This document shows positions 34,040 to 46,616 of a stretch of 64,000 nucleotides of DNA, piece by piece. This stretch comes from Sphagnum compactum (taxonomy: Eukaryota; Bryophyta; Sphagnopsida; Sphagnales). The DNA is taken from the NCBI GenBank assembly GCA_965153455.1, contig OZ234495.1:19836875-19900874 (forward strand), written 5' to 3'. Position 1 is the first letter of the stretch; the number at the start of each line of letters is the position of its first letter. Below the pieces are notes generated by a model. The model saw only the letters and a list, made by a program, of their open reading frames with translations, was not told the origin of the DNA and made no database searches. The position numbers were made by a program, and so were the translations under genes.

Positions 34040-35980
34040 AGACCTGACCTTGGCAAGCCCCCAAGTCAAGCTCATTGGGGGAGTCGAGACAGACACATGT
34101 ACCAGTGTTGGCCGTTTATCAATCTTTAGACTTATCCTATGGATATTAATAAAGCATTAAAAATTTACAAGGAAGGGTTTTTTTTAAAAAATATATCAAT
34201 TTATTACACTTTCATTTTTTGAAAAATTCTTTTACTGGTTATGAATACATTTATTTTCAATTTTCAAAACATGATCAATATGCTCAAAGAATGTGCATAT
34301 CAAATTTCCAATTCTATTGCTTTTTTAAAGAATTTAGAGGAATACAACCTAGCCTCCCATAACAAAATCAACATGACAAAATCCAAAAGTTCAAAGTAGC
34401 TTGTAGGGGAATTGAACCCCAATTTTATGAATCACAATTACAAAAGAAGTGCAAGCCAAGCATGCATGGAGAAGATTATATTTGTGCATGGTGAAACATT
34501 TGAGTTTCCATAATTCTTCTTTTGCCTTAAAATACTTTTTAAGGTAAATGGCAAGGCCACAGTGTGACACACCCCTTGTTTATTGACTTATTTTTCTAGA
34601 ATCAGACCAGCGCTATTACATAACACAAAATCCTATGTGTTCCTATGTGGCGTCTAATGTTAGTGTGGCAGTAAGGTAATTGTTGGCAAATATTAAATCT
34701 TGAAAATATGTAGATTTGGTTACAACATTGAAATGTTAGCTAACACCTCAAAAAGGGGTCCTTTATTTTCATGTTAAGGTAGCTGTACCATATCCCATTT
34801 TTTCTTCATAGTTTCCCCCCCCATTTGTTCCCTAAAACAGTTTCCCTCCTTTCCTCTCCCTTCCCCTCCTAATCTGCATCCTTTGCCCTCTGTGCTCTGC
34901 TGCATCCTCTCCTTTCTTCTCCTCTTATTCTATTGCATTGTGACTTTGAAAAAAAAAGAATCGGCACTGAACAACAACCCAGAAACAATGGAGACAGAGC
35001 ACCAATGTTGACAATCATGAGACAAATGCATAATGCAAGAGAAAAATGAGCCCGATGCAATAATTGTGAGAGAGAAATGAGCACTTGACGAGAGAGAGAG
35101 AGAGAATGAAATTGAAAGAAAGATGAAAGAGATGATCAACTTGTGCACACAATTTCTAGATTTCTTTTTTTCAACTTTATGTCATATCTGGTTAATAATC
35201 AGATTTGGCTAAATCTTCTCGTGGATGATCACCATTATTTTTACATCTTTCTATCAATGATAGCCGTCCGTTTTGGCTCCCAAAAACAAATCTTAGAAAA
35301 AACGCTGCTACAATGTGAATGAGAGAGATGGGAATGGCGTAAACAGCTATTGTGTTAACTTTTCATGATGACCAGTGTGAATCATGATGACATAGTTAAC
35401 CAGGGTATCGATTTCACCTACTTACCTTAATTCTAGGTCGGAATAGAACCTTCTATTGACACATACCATTGTTGGCAACAACCGTAGGATATGGTTCACT
35501 TTTTCTGTGTTAACTAGATGTTAGGTGACATGCCATTGAAGCCTCTAACACTTTTAAGTGTGTTTGGAGCCTTATATCCATACTTTCCTACTTGGTGAGA
35601 TGTATGCTGGACTGCCAGTTCCACTATTCAGGAGCACTTCTGGTGTCAACAAGTCAAATTACTACAATGCATATGCCCCTAGAAATGTTGGTCACTTTGA
35701 ATCAACCGTGGAGACTCCAGTCACGCATGCACTACCCCCAACAGACCCCAGTGGACCCAGAGGCATCACCCATTATGGAGGCCAGAGTGAACCAGCACCC
35801 CCCACCTGTGCACCAATGTGGATGGATGGTGCACTCATGGGTGCACCTTTTTCGTCCCTCCCTGTCCCTGGGCTAACAAGGTGGTGAATTCAAGTTGACC
35901 TTTTTTTTTCCTTTCCTCAGCCCAGGTTGGTTTTTTTTCTTTTGGGAACTTGTTTTTTCCTCGCCCCCCACACTCTCCCA
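34040..35980. other. Intergenic DNA; single copy of the inverted-repeat arm and a GA-rich tract
   Basis: 34.48-34.58 kb is a copy of the repeat arm at 26.59-26.68 kb in opposite orientation. 34.84-35.15 kb is pyrimidine- then GA-rich, with a (GA)n run at about 35092-35104. A plus-strand frame from an ATG at 35600 (95 codons) has plausible amino-acid variety but no recognised domain and an overlapping competitor frame. Confidence 0.35.
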
Positions 35981-35984
35981 GGTC

Positions 35985-36152
35985 TCACCTACCTACCTAC
36001 ATTTAGACTACTTGCCTATGCACCCTGGCCTCCTCCCTCCCCCACCTACCTACCTACCTACCTACCTGCCCACCTACCCACCCATCTATTTACCTACTCA
36101 CCCATCTGCCTACCTTCCCATCAACCTACCTACCTATGTACCTACCTACTAA
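35985..36152. repeat. (CCTA)n-type degenerate microsatellite
   Basis: The tract is dominated by CCTACCTA units with CCCA and ACCC variants. Open frames here translate to Thr/Tyr/Pro/Leu repeats and are not genes. Confidence 0.92.
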
Positions 36153-36159
36153 ATCTCCA

Positions 36160-39100
36160 CCGAGACAATGACAATGCAAGTCGATGAAGGTATTGCAATA
36201 TATTAGATAGGTTGCTTCATTCTCCTTCGTATCTACCTCCCTACTAAACCCTGTAACTTTATGATTGTTGAAAACAACGTTGGAATGCCAACTGAGGGTA
36301 TTGCAACTCAACTAGATTTCTTTTCTGTAGCCCTATAAAACTCACCAATACATCTAATTAATTTTTTGTTCAATGCAAAATGCCCATACATTATATATGA
36401 ATATTAGTAACCTTGTTTCTATACAAAATAGTTCAAACTTTTTACAACTAGATATCTTTACATACATTCATTTCCAATGCCAATGGGCTATATCCATGGA
36501 GGCTAAATTAGTTTACAAAAATGTGGCATAAAAAATTCATGGATGTCATACACATGGTACAAAATGTGTATTAGTTCAAAAATGGAGTGTCAAGCTAATT
36601 GCTTTCATCTTCACTTTTACTAAAATTCTCATTGATAGATTTCAATCATAATCTGTTTGCACTCTGACAGTGTGCCATTACATTTTGTGCAAATTGAATG
36701 TATTGTCAAGTGTATAAATTGCTAGTTTTAAATTTGCAATGCCTGAAAATGATACTAAAAAAACCAGCCAAACAACAGGAAAAAAAGCTGAAAGCAAAAA
36801 AGAAATAACAGAATAAATAAATAAATAAAAACTTTAAAAAGAAATTTAAAAATCTTGGTGAAGGTAACAAACCTTTATTGCAATTGAGAGCTCATCACAA
36901 TGGCAAGAAACCTCTACTACCATTGTTGGTTTGTAAGGGCTAGATTGTAAGAGACTCACCTCTTTTAGTTGCTCTTCCTTTTGGTCTCTCCTCCTTTTTT
37001 TTTGGGTTCCTATCCTCTTCTTCCACATCTCCACGCACACACAACTCAAAAACATACACACAAAAACAAAAAAAACAAAAAAAAACAAAAACCCCAAAAA
37101 AGACCAAAAAGATCACAAAAATCTGAAATAAAAACACAAAAAAATCACAAAGACCTCAAACAAAGCTACACAAAACAGAAAACAAAAAGAAGAAACAAAG
37201 AAAAATGAAAACCAAAGAAAGAAAAAGAAATTATGAGCGGGACAAGGGAGGGGAGAGAGGAAGGAAGGGAAAAGCAAGAGATAAGTAGGGAGAGGGTGGG
37301 GGAAGGAAAAAAAAAAAACTGACTGTTGAAGGTCAGAGTGTGTGAGATAAAAAAAACTATGAACCCAGAACCCTGTCCTGGGGTTGGGTTGGGTTGGGTT
37401 TCATCCCATCTGAAAAATCCCAAAACGAGATTTTTTGAATGGTGCACTGATGGGTGCAGGGTCACTCAAGCCCATTATGGACAGCTTTATGCTATTTTTA
37501 ATGGTATTCTCACTCACGTTCATAGGAGGAATGGGCCCATTTCCATTGCACTGATTGCCTTACATTCCAGTTCCATGCTGTGTAGGACTTCTTCCTCCAG
37601 TTTGATAACCTCCATGCCAACCTCACCTCCAAAAAAATTCCCCAATTTCTGGAATACTTGGTGTGTTGGGGGTGTGGCGGGCGCGTAGCTTCCTTCCGGA
37701 GAGGGATGAGATAAGTACTTGTTATTATATTACTCTTTCCATATCCCTTCCATATCATTAGCCCTTTTGTTTCCTTTTCATTGGGGTTTCTGGGAAGTAA
37801 CAAAATACAAAGCATGCCACCATAGTCTCCATACATGCATTATAGAGCAGGTAACCAGACCAGGTAACCAGCGAGAGGCTGCTGCTGGTTACCAGAAAAT
37901 ATCCAAGGCATGGATCATGGGAGCACCAAGGCAGTTTCCAATAATTGGCTCCAGTGAACTTGTCACTAGGCATAACTTATTGTTGTGTGAATTGAGAGGA
38001 CTTCCCATACTATGTTAGTATGTAGTCGTCACAAGCTGTCAGTTTGTAGTATTGTGTGTTTTTTTATCTTGTATTGTTATTCTTATCGTTAATGAAATAT
38101 CTGAAATGAATGTACTACAATGAATGTTATTTTTATCCATGAAAAGAACAATTATGATCTTTCAATCTAAGAAACAATATATACCTATGACGCAAGGGCG
38201 GCAAAGCCAGGTAGTTTGTTTTGTTTTTGATTTGTCAGGCTGAGATCTCCAACCTCACGGTGCTTCATGCTGTGCTCTCTTGGTATCTTTGAAGAGCTCC
38301 GAATGAGTAAGGGTGCACCGACTTGGTTTGAGAGTCTTTGGATCTATGGTGTGAAAGCTATTGATTATTGAACCATTTTTCTAATAATTTTTTTAAAGAA
38401 TCGAAACTGAAAAAATTATTGGAATTTGGAGGTGTTCTTGGTTGATGTTGTTAAAAAGCTCTTGAGGAGTCAGATTTAATAGAGTTTATTTCACAATTTT
38501 CAGACCTAAAAGTGACAGATATTGATTTTTGAGTGAATTCTTTTGCTAGAAATTCAAAAAAATTGCAAAAATTATGTTTGAAAGGAAACTTTGCCGAATT
38601 TTGAAAGTTTTAATTCTGAAAATGTGAAAAATAAAGAATGTGTTCACAAATGGGCCAACCACATAGGCTACACTAGTGACTAGGAAAAAATAGGACCAAT
38701 GAGAGCTGATGGTGATACCTAAAGCAACAAGCAGTAACTCACTGATAAAAAAAACCCTCCTCTGTTCTCAGAGGGATACCATAGTACCTTGGCCATTTCA
38801 ACACATGTCCGTCGAATAATTAATTAGTTTTGAAATTTTCATTTCAACAAATGGAATATTCCTAAATATTCATTAATATCCTTCACAATAATTTTTAATT
38901 TGGAAGAAATAATTTTTGATATTTTCAACAATTTTGAAGACAATATAATTAGTGTTGGATTGGCCAAGGTATTAGGGTATTCACAGAGAGTTATTCATAG
39001 TTATATATATAATGTGCCCTCCAAAAACGCTTAAATTTCTCCACGTGCTTTACACATCAACTGAAAATTTCTCCAATAGCTCACGGTGATGATGAAACCT

Positions 39101-41400
39101 GACAAACTTCGTAAAACGAAGGAACAAAGAAAGAGGACCCAAGTCCCAGTCAAAAAAGCAAAACCCACAGTATGTTATTAAGGGATAAATGAACAAATCA
39201 TGTTCCAAAGTCCCCAAATCCCAGTCAGAAAAGCAAAATCCAAAGTATGTTATTAAGGGATAAATGAGCAAAGCATGTTCCAAAGTCCCCACTAGTTGCA
39301 AGAAGCATATGAGAAAAAGAAAAGAATACGAAACCTGAAAAAGTAATAAGTTGTGATTTTGATATAATTGAGTTATGAAGGTTCCAAAAGCACTAGTAGG
39401 AGAAACTCCATTTTACACACCTTAGTTCCCCCAATGTCCCTCCTAAAAAAGAAGAGGGTTTTTAAACCTATTCCTTAAGAGTGAGAGCAGTGTTACACCA
39501 ATCTTATGCCAAGATAATAGATACCTTCAACTTTTAATGAACAATAAGCATAAGAAATTAGAAATGTCCCCTCTTACACCTTAGGATCTAAATATGTTTT
39601 AAGTTGCAAGGGAGGTTCCTATACAAGTGTGTTCTCCTGATGGAGGGGGCACTCAAGGGTGTGAGCCTGATGGTGTTCCTAAACCTTAGGAGAACACACG
39701 AGTACAAGAACCTCCCCTTCTGTAAACAACTCTATTTAATTTCCTCTGTTCTTTCTTGTTTCATAGAAAAGAAATATTTCCATGGGAAGATGGGAACATA
39801 TAAAATTGGGGGAGCTCCCCCGGCATAACTAACATCCTAGGGTTTTTCTTTTGAGAGATATCCCTCAAAATACAAAGAGAAATAAAAAGGGAGTTGTTCA
39901 AGTTCATGATAATGTTTGTCTCTTGTTGTACAATGAGTAAAGCCCATGGCTAGGTGACATTCCAATATGTGAGGGACTTTTTCAGGGCATTGTCCTAAAA
40001 TTAGCCCCTTATTTGCGGGGGAGGAGGGGAGGGGGAGACTGCCTCCACACTTTGGCTTTACCTTGGTTGGGGGCCCAGCCAGGTGAGCCTGCCAGGGTGA
40101 GCAGTGGGCACCTGATAACAATTTATCATTCAATGATCTCAAATGGCAGATGGATGGAAGATGGATGGATAGAAGAACCAAGCAGGTCGGATTGTTGAGT
40201 TTTTTATACATTAATCACGTGGCAGAGTCAGTGCATGCTGTTCTTGGATGATGATGATGATGATGATGTTGAAGAAGTAGATGATGATAATGATGACAAC
40301 AATCTAGTCAGCCTTTCATCCTCAAAAGGATATGTTTTTTCAAAGGAATGCTTTTTTTTTTGCAAGCCAAAGTGGGGATCATTTATAAGATGTAAAAAAA
40401 AAGTGACAAATCATCCCTAGGAAGATTTAGCCAAATGTGGCTATAAACCAGATATGAAATACAAATCTTTAATCTTTTTTTTCTCCTTGCTACACACTGA
40501 AAGAAAAATATAAAAATATAACAAAAATTTACCATTCTTTTTTCGCACTTCTGACAATTGAAAACCTCCAAAATCACTTCATTTTTGAAAAAAAATTCCA
40601 TTTTAATTTCGATTTTTGGTTTAATTTCGCCAGTAAAAAAAAGGCTGGAACTTCAAGCAGACTTCAAGCTGGCTCATAGACTAAGAAGGCTATATGCTGA
40701 ATCGTCATCCATCAAACATCCATCCGTTAACAACTGTTTACTGGTTATTGATGAAGTGGGGTTTTTTTTTTTTTGGTTTTGTTGGCTCTGCCCTTCCGTC
40801 CAGGTAAGACATTGTGATGTACGTAGAAACAGGCCAAAAGTTTGGTATCCCTCTGCCCACCCTCTGCCAATGAGCTTGACTTGGGTGGTGCCACGAGCTT
40901 GTCAGGTCCGGTCTGCTGTTGTGCTTTTTTTTATTAAAAATTTAAATTTAAATTTAAAAGAAAAATTTAAAAATTTAAAAAGAAAGAAAGAAAGAGGTTC
41001 GGTTTCCCTTAAAATTGAAAAGAAAAAAAAGAGGCTTGGTGTCCCTCCATTCTAAGGTCATATGGAGTTAGTTCACTCTGAAGGATCCAATTGGGGCTTG
41101 ACCATGGTATATATAACCACGGTCCACCATGTGTTTCCATTGAACTTTTATCATCCTTATGGATATCATTTAAAGGGCAGGAAGTGGCGTGTTTTTTTCG
41201 TTTTTGTTTTCTTTTCCCTACTTTCCCATCTGTTGCAACAAAGCTTTGGGTTATGGTCGGTGATGGAAGTGGCGCTGGTGAGGAAGGTTTGGTGCTTCTT
41301 CTTCTTCCGGACTGTCTGAAATGGTGATTGTGATGATGGTGTGTGAGGAAATTTTCATGGTTGTTTTTGGATTTTCTCGTGGCGCAGAAAAAGAGAAAGA
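36160..41400. other. Intergenic DNA with low-complexity tracts, no supported gene
   Basis: Contents include an A-rich (CAAAA)n tract at about 37.04-37.23 kb, (GGGTT)4 at 37381-37400, and a GGTAACCAG…CTGGTTACC inverted pair near 37.86-37.90 kb. There is a (GAT)n tract at 40.25-40.28 kb and AT- or A-rich runs at 40.92-41.04 kb. Open frames at 37.33-37.69 kb and 39.84-40.21 kb show no domain or splice support. Confidence 0.45.
39137..39290. repeat. Two-copy tandem repeat, unit about 77 bp
   Basis: Both copies contain CCCAGTCA(A/G)AAAAGCAAAA, AGTATGTTATTAAGGGATAA and CATGTTCCAAAGTCCCC. Confidence 0.88.
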
Positions 41401-41412
41401 TTTGATTTGTTC

Positions 41413-42362
41413 TCGGCGTCGACAGAAGAAGAAAGCGGAAGGAGGAGACGAAGAAGAAATGAGTAGACAGAATTGATTTTGTTTTTCGGTGTTATTCGAC
41501 AGAAGAAGAGAGCGGAAGAAGAAGAAGAAGAAGACATGAGGATACAGAATTGATTTTTTGTTTTATTTGGTGTTTTTTGAAAGAAGAAGACGGGGTTCAA
41601 GAGAAGAAGAAGGAAAAGAGCCGATTTTGTGTTGGTTGTCGACAGAAGAGGAGAGCGGAAGAAGAAGAAGAAGAAGTCGTGTCGTGTCGTGTTTTTGTTT
41701 GAAGCAAATTTGTTTTCATCGGTAGGAATAGTACCAGTTTTTGTTGTCTGTGGATTCCAAGGGAACAAAGATCAGCATCCAGGAGGAACAGACGAAAGCA
41801 AAAGGAGGTTTTTTTTTTTTTGGATTGTGACTATGCGTGTGCGCACGAGAACGCTGGTAGACAGACGCGGTCGAGCTAGCTATGACTGTGTTATCAATTC
41901 AGGCACAGAAATGGCTAAAATTTGTCGAAACTTCTTAAGGTAGTAGTAGTAGGAGGCAGGCAGGCAGGCAGGAGCGCGCTGGAAGGAGTTTTGTTTCTCC
42001 CAGTGCATGAAGACTTTGCATGCTGCAGCTTTGTGTCCAAGGATGATCCCGTTTGCAGAGCGGGCAGATTAGATAGGTACAGGCAAGTCTTGAAGACAGT
42101 GATGGAGTGAAGTGGAATTTTGCAAAGAGCTGAAGAGAATCGCAAGACTGAAAGCACGATGGTGATCATGATGATGTTATGGACGCTGAACGCCTTGCTG
42201 CAAGTTTTGTGTACCTAGAGGAACAGTCGTCAGTTTAAAGAGCCGGCAGAAGATTACTAGGCCAGAAGACACACTAGAAGGAGAGAAGAGAATTGTAGTT
42301 TTGCAAGAAGAGCAGAGAGAGAATCGGTGGAGACACGAAGAAGAAGAAGAAGAAGAAGAAGT
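41413..42362 (+). promoter_or_regulatory. Probable promoter and long 5' leader of the RING-H2 gene, GAA-rich
   Basis: The first part (about 41413-41690) is built from three to four degenerate units of about 70-80 bp. Each has TCGACAGAAGA…GCGGAAGAAGAA followed by GATTTTGT…GGTG. Later come a (GGCA)n run at 41955-41972 and a (GAA)n run at about 42336-42361 that ends right at the start codon. Purine-rich GAA tracts in 5' leaders are common in plants. Upstream ATGs exist, but no conserved upstream frame was recognised. Confidence 0.5.
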
Positions 42363-43961
42363 ATGATGATCTGGTCGCAGATCGCCGTCGGCTTCACCGT
42401 CTTGGTGTGCTTCACATTCTTGTGTTACTACTGCTGTCGTAATAGGCATATGCGCCCTCGCTTTCAGACCTCCGTCCGACAAGTCTCCGCCATACCTGAA
42501 CCACAGCTTCTTCTTCTCGTGAGTCCCTTCTTGCTCTTTCTTTCTTTCTCCGTTTCTCTCTTCCGAAGTCTTTTCTTCCGCTTCCAGAATGTCTCCAAAT
42601 CCATACGCAGTTTGGTGCTTCTTTCTTGTAGACTGCAAACTGCGTGATGCTCTTCTTGTACGATTGCCTGCTTTTCGAGTTTGTTTGCTTATTGTTGTCG
42701 GTTTTGTTTCCACGGTGAAGCAGCAGAATGATGAAGGAGGAATTCAGAAAGACGTGTTGAAGACTTTTCCGACAATCAATGCAAACGAGCTCAAAATTCA
42801 AGGAGTGCAAGAAGAAAACCGCCAGTGAGTTTTCGATATATTTCATTCCAATTTCTCTCGCAATTCTTCTTGTGATCTTTTCTTCTTGCAAGAAGGAAAG
42901 AATGATAGCCTAAGCATCAGATCAGAAGCGGAACTGCGGCGCGTTGGTGTATAATAAACTTCTCGAGCTCCTTGTTTGTTTGCAGGTGTTCAATCTGTTT
43001 GCAAGAGTACGAGGACTCGGATCTGCTACGGCAGTTGCCGATCTGTGGCCACATCTTTCATATTACTTGCGTGGATTCTTGGCTGCAGAAGAAACCAACG
43101 TGTCCTGTGTGCCGCATCATCTTGTTGTCAACCAAAGCCTCGGAAGCTCGCAGCACTCCTTCTGTCACTACTACTCTATCCACGCTCACCGTGGAGCTCG
43201 CAGCAGCTTCTAGCACTCCTTCTTGGATTCTCGTCAACCGACCGCTTCCTCTTCCCCGTGCCACTCAGTCGTTCCGGAGTACTGCGACTTCTTCTTCTTC
43301 TTCTTCCGGAGCTTTGTATTCCAACGGTACATCTGACCTCGAGGCGGGGAGCTTCCGTCATTCCAGTCTTTTAGAGGACTCTGGTGAGTATCCACTGCTG
43401 TCGAAGGCCACAGACTCGGGAAGGCACCTCGCAGGAGTTGCAAGCACTGGTGCTGCTTGCAATAACATCCAGATAGAAAAAAGTAGGAGCGTGAAGAAGA
43501 AGCATTCTGTCAACAACAACGACAGGGGGTTCTCGTCGACCGAATCTTTCTCCTTCCAACTCCCCGACTCTTTCATCACAGAGGATGCAGTGCTGGAGCA
43601 TCAAATGGAGTCACCGGAGCCAGGAGCAGCAGCTGATCAAACAATTATCAGCTTCTCCAACAACAAATTCCAAGCGACAACAACGAGAACAAATCCTTAC
43701 ACTGATCTGGACCCAAGAGCTTGGCCAGCAAACATGATGATGCCCTCAAGGGTTTCGAGCAGCAGCAAGATGGAGGAGGGAAATTTGACACTCTGCTGTA
43801 GCTCGGGGTCAGATCCCACACTTCAGGACGAGTCGAGAGTTTCACTGAATTCCCATTTGCCATTGACTCTCTCACCTGAGCAATGCTCATACCAGTTTTT
43901 GCCTGTGGTTACAGCTCCTTGCCCTGCTGATTTCAGCTTCGTGCCAACTACAAGACGCTAG
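42363..43961 (+). CDS. ATL-type RING-H2 E3 ubiquitin ligase, 3 exons, about 410 aa
   Basis: The exons are 42363-42518, 42724-42824 and 42986-43961, with consistent phases. The start is the first ATG after the GAA tract ([11 protein letters not shown]); a longer frame begins only at a GTG. The N-terminus is a single membrane segment (about residues 5-24) followed by [10 protein letters not shown]. Exon 2 carries a degenerate GLD-like motif, [14 protein letters not shown], and exon 3 starts inside the RING. The RING-H2 reads [12 protein letters not shown]…[11 protein letters not shown]…[11 protein letters not shown], with all eight zinc ligands in C3H2C3 order and the Trp that ATL RINGs use for E2 contact. 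The remaining 270 residues are Ser/Thr-rich and probably disordered. By family it is a membrane-anchored ubiquitin ligase. The substrate is unknown and the subfamily cannot be fixed by eye. Confidence 0.9.
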
Positions 43962-46616
43962 AGCACACCCTTCACCCCAAAGCTTGACAGGGACAACTGT
44001 TACCCACCCAACAAAAACCACCAAGAACTTGAGTGCATGCATTCAACATTGCAAGCTGCTGTTTGTCCACCTTCTTCTTCATCATGGCTATAACAACAAC
44101 AACAACAAATTGCAGAGGAAGCACTGATGGTGGAAAACAAACAACAGGTTTATTCATTCCATTCATTCTTGACATGAATTCTTCCCCATTGAAATTGGGC
44201 ATGTGATCCCTAGGTTTTCACAGTTGGGATGTCTTATGGAATCACCCACCCCTGTGATTGCAACACTGACCTCTCTCCCGGTTAACAATTTGCAAACATC
44301 AAATCAGATTGCAATTGGCACCCAAGATTTGAACCTGGAACTGTATTGCAGCAAGCTGGACAAAGCCATGAACCAAGCAGCTGTACTGGGGAAGGCACTT
44401 CAGCTAATATATTGCAGCAGCTGATGCAGAAAATATAATACATTGACAAAAGATATTAAGAGCAAAATTGATCAGATGCTGCAGAGGGAAGGTCTTAAGT
44501 CTTTATCACAATGTATATCCATTGTGTTCATCACCTCTTTTGGCATAGGCCAGGGATAGGGGCATGCATTATGGGGATATACTTTTATTCTCATTTTGTC
44601 TTGTTTGTTTGTTGTTTGAACTGTTTTTCAAGTCAGTATCTTATTCTTTGGCTACTGGATTTTCAAAAAATTTGGCACACAATTTTAATATGGATGTGCC
44701 CATATTAAAATTGTGCATGCGCCCATAATTTATATGGCATTTATATTACAATATGGCAAGCAAGAAAGGGGAGATATGAAAGACTTGATACTCAAAATGG
44801 TTCAAAGGCAAACACATTCAACTAAAGAAGTTCCAAATGGAAGATGTTCAAAAAAGTTCTACATTTGAGGGGGGTGTTGATGGAAGAACATAATGTGACA
44901 AAAAGAAATGAATAGGAATTGAATGAATTCAACAAAACTGTGAAAATGTGTGTTGGTGTTGCAGTTGATGCTTGCCCAAAGTAGTACCTTTTTAGCTGAC
45001 ATAAGTGGGCAAAATGGAGATAATAAAGCAAATTGTAGCTGGAGACTCAAGAGTGTTGGACATTTGGATATGTCTATCTTGGGACTGTCCAGAAGCGTGG
45101 AGTTATGTATCTTGGGAGCTTCTGAAACTTCTCTTTTTGTGATGGGTCAATCAATATGAAGCCCAGGAAAGAAAAGGTTTTGAACTTTAGATGCACCCAT
45201 TACTAATTAATTGCACACACTATAGGTCTTTGTGTAAAATTTTGACAAGGGGTTTGGCCAGTCTATTGGCATACAATATTTTGTCTTTTTTTTTTTGACG
45301 AGCAAAAAAATTAAAATAACAGGCTTTTTATTAAATTAGTGATTGTGGAAGGAAAAGGCAAAGACAAAACTTGAATTTTTTATTGGACAAAATCAAAGCA
45401 CATCTTGCCAAACAATAACATGTCTTTGCAATTTTCAATGTCACCAATTCTTCATTTATCACTTGAATCTTTCACATTTGTTCAAAACATGAAACATATA
45501 ACCAATATTCAAAACTAATGAAATTAAGAAATGAATAATAAAACAGGATAGAGAATTATCATTTCAAATGTAAAAAAAAGTCAATCCAAGGTTGGGACAT
45601 GTCTATCTTGCATGTTCTTCCACTCTTGGAAAACAACTAAGGTAGAAGCGTTCTTCATCAACACACATATCTTTCATCAAGCATTTTTCAATCTTTTCTT
45701 CATTCTTTAATCAAATTGAGCCATTTTTGTGTCATTGGACATGCAAACTAGAGGCCTACAAATGTTCTTTGAGCATCAAAAGAAATGGAGCAACACAAAA
45801 AACACAAGAACAACATGAATGATAGTTTGCTTCAAATTTTTTGAAAAGATAGCTCTATGCCCCTCTTTAATTACCGCCCCATATCTTTTTCATTTTAAGT
45901 CCTAATGGGTGCACCAACTAAGGCTTCACAAAAGTTTTTTGTATTCCAAAGGCAAAGATACAACAATAAAAGATTTTAAGCTCAAAATCCTAACCTATTT
46001 TAATTTGGCTATCAATGAAGATTGAACCCTTTTACACCAAACACCCCATATTTTCCCTATTCCTTTATCGAATCGAATGATTCCTTCAACATTGGAAACG
46101 TAAAGTGGAGGGCTATAAATGTTCTTTGACTTCAATAATAGAGGAACAATTTGTGAAGATTCGACCTCCTTTGAGTTCTTAAGTGTTTGCTTACCAATCT
46201 ATTTACCTTAGTCGATTAATATTTATCACACTAATCTCAAACAATGATACACACATCCAAAATATTCAACTTCAATAAGAAGTGCAAAACACCCTTCATT
46301 GCATTATATTCAAACAATCCTTTTTCACGAAAACAATGAATTGTAATGATGAAGAAAAGGCAACTTGCAAACAATAAGGTTGATCTCCTTACGTAAAAAC
46401 TCCTTGGCATTTTTTTTACATTAAAAAAGTAGCACAAAACCATTGATATGGGCATATTACTTTTCATATGTGTTTTGATGAACAAAATCTTATGTGTTCT
46501 ATCTTTGGATGGGCTTACTATGTCCAATCATGTTTTTTCATGCAAATTTGACATGCAATAAGTAAAAACAAGTGCAAAAATTAACCTTGGTAGGTAACCA
46601 TGCTCTTAGGAAATGG
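43962..46616. other. 3' flank of the RING-H2 gene and AT-rich intergenic DNA
   Basis: An (AAC)n run lies at 44093-44106. A perfect 16-bp hairpin lies at 44678-44715. A phrase at 44.51-44.58 kb recurs at 17.69 kb. No other gene was seen. Confidence 0.45.
44678..44715. repeat. Perfect 16-bp inverted repeat with a 6-nt loop
   Basis: CACAATTTTAATATGG (44678-44693) pairs with CCATATTAAAATTGTG (44700-44715) across the loop ATGTGC. Confidence 0.95.

Noticed and set aside
35895-36187. Open frames of Tyr/Leu/Pro/Thr repeats
   Set aside because: Translation of the CCTA microsatellite.
36969-37208. Lys-rich plus-strand frame
   Set aside because: A-rich low-complexity tract.
40235-40420. A frame encoding an Asp-rich peptide
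   Set aside because: It comes from a (GAT)n microsatellite and lacks a proper start or homology.
41355-41768. A 137-codon minus-strand frame rich in Ser and Leu
   Set aside because: It is the antisense of the GAA-rich tandem units in the RING-H2 leader.
42327-42362. N-terminal Arg-rich extension of the RING-H2 protein
   Set aside because: It would need a GTG start; the Arg run is translated from the GAA microsatellite.
42177-42891. Minus-strand frames of 159 and 178 codons over RING-H2 exons 1 and 2
   Set aside because: They are antisense shadows of a well-supported gene.
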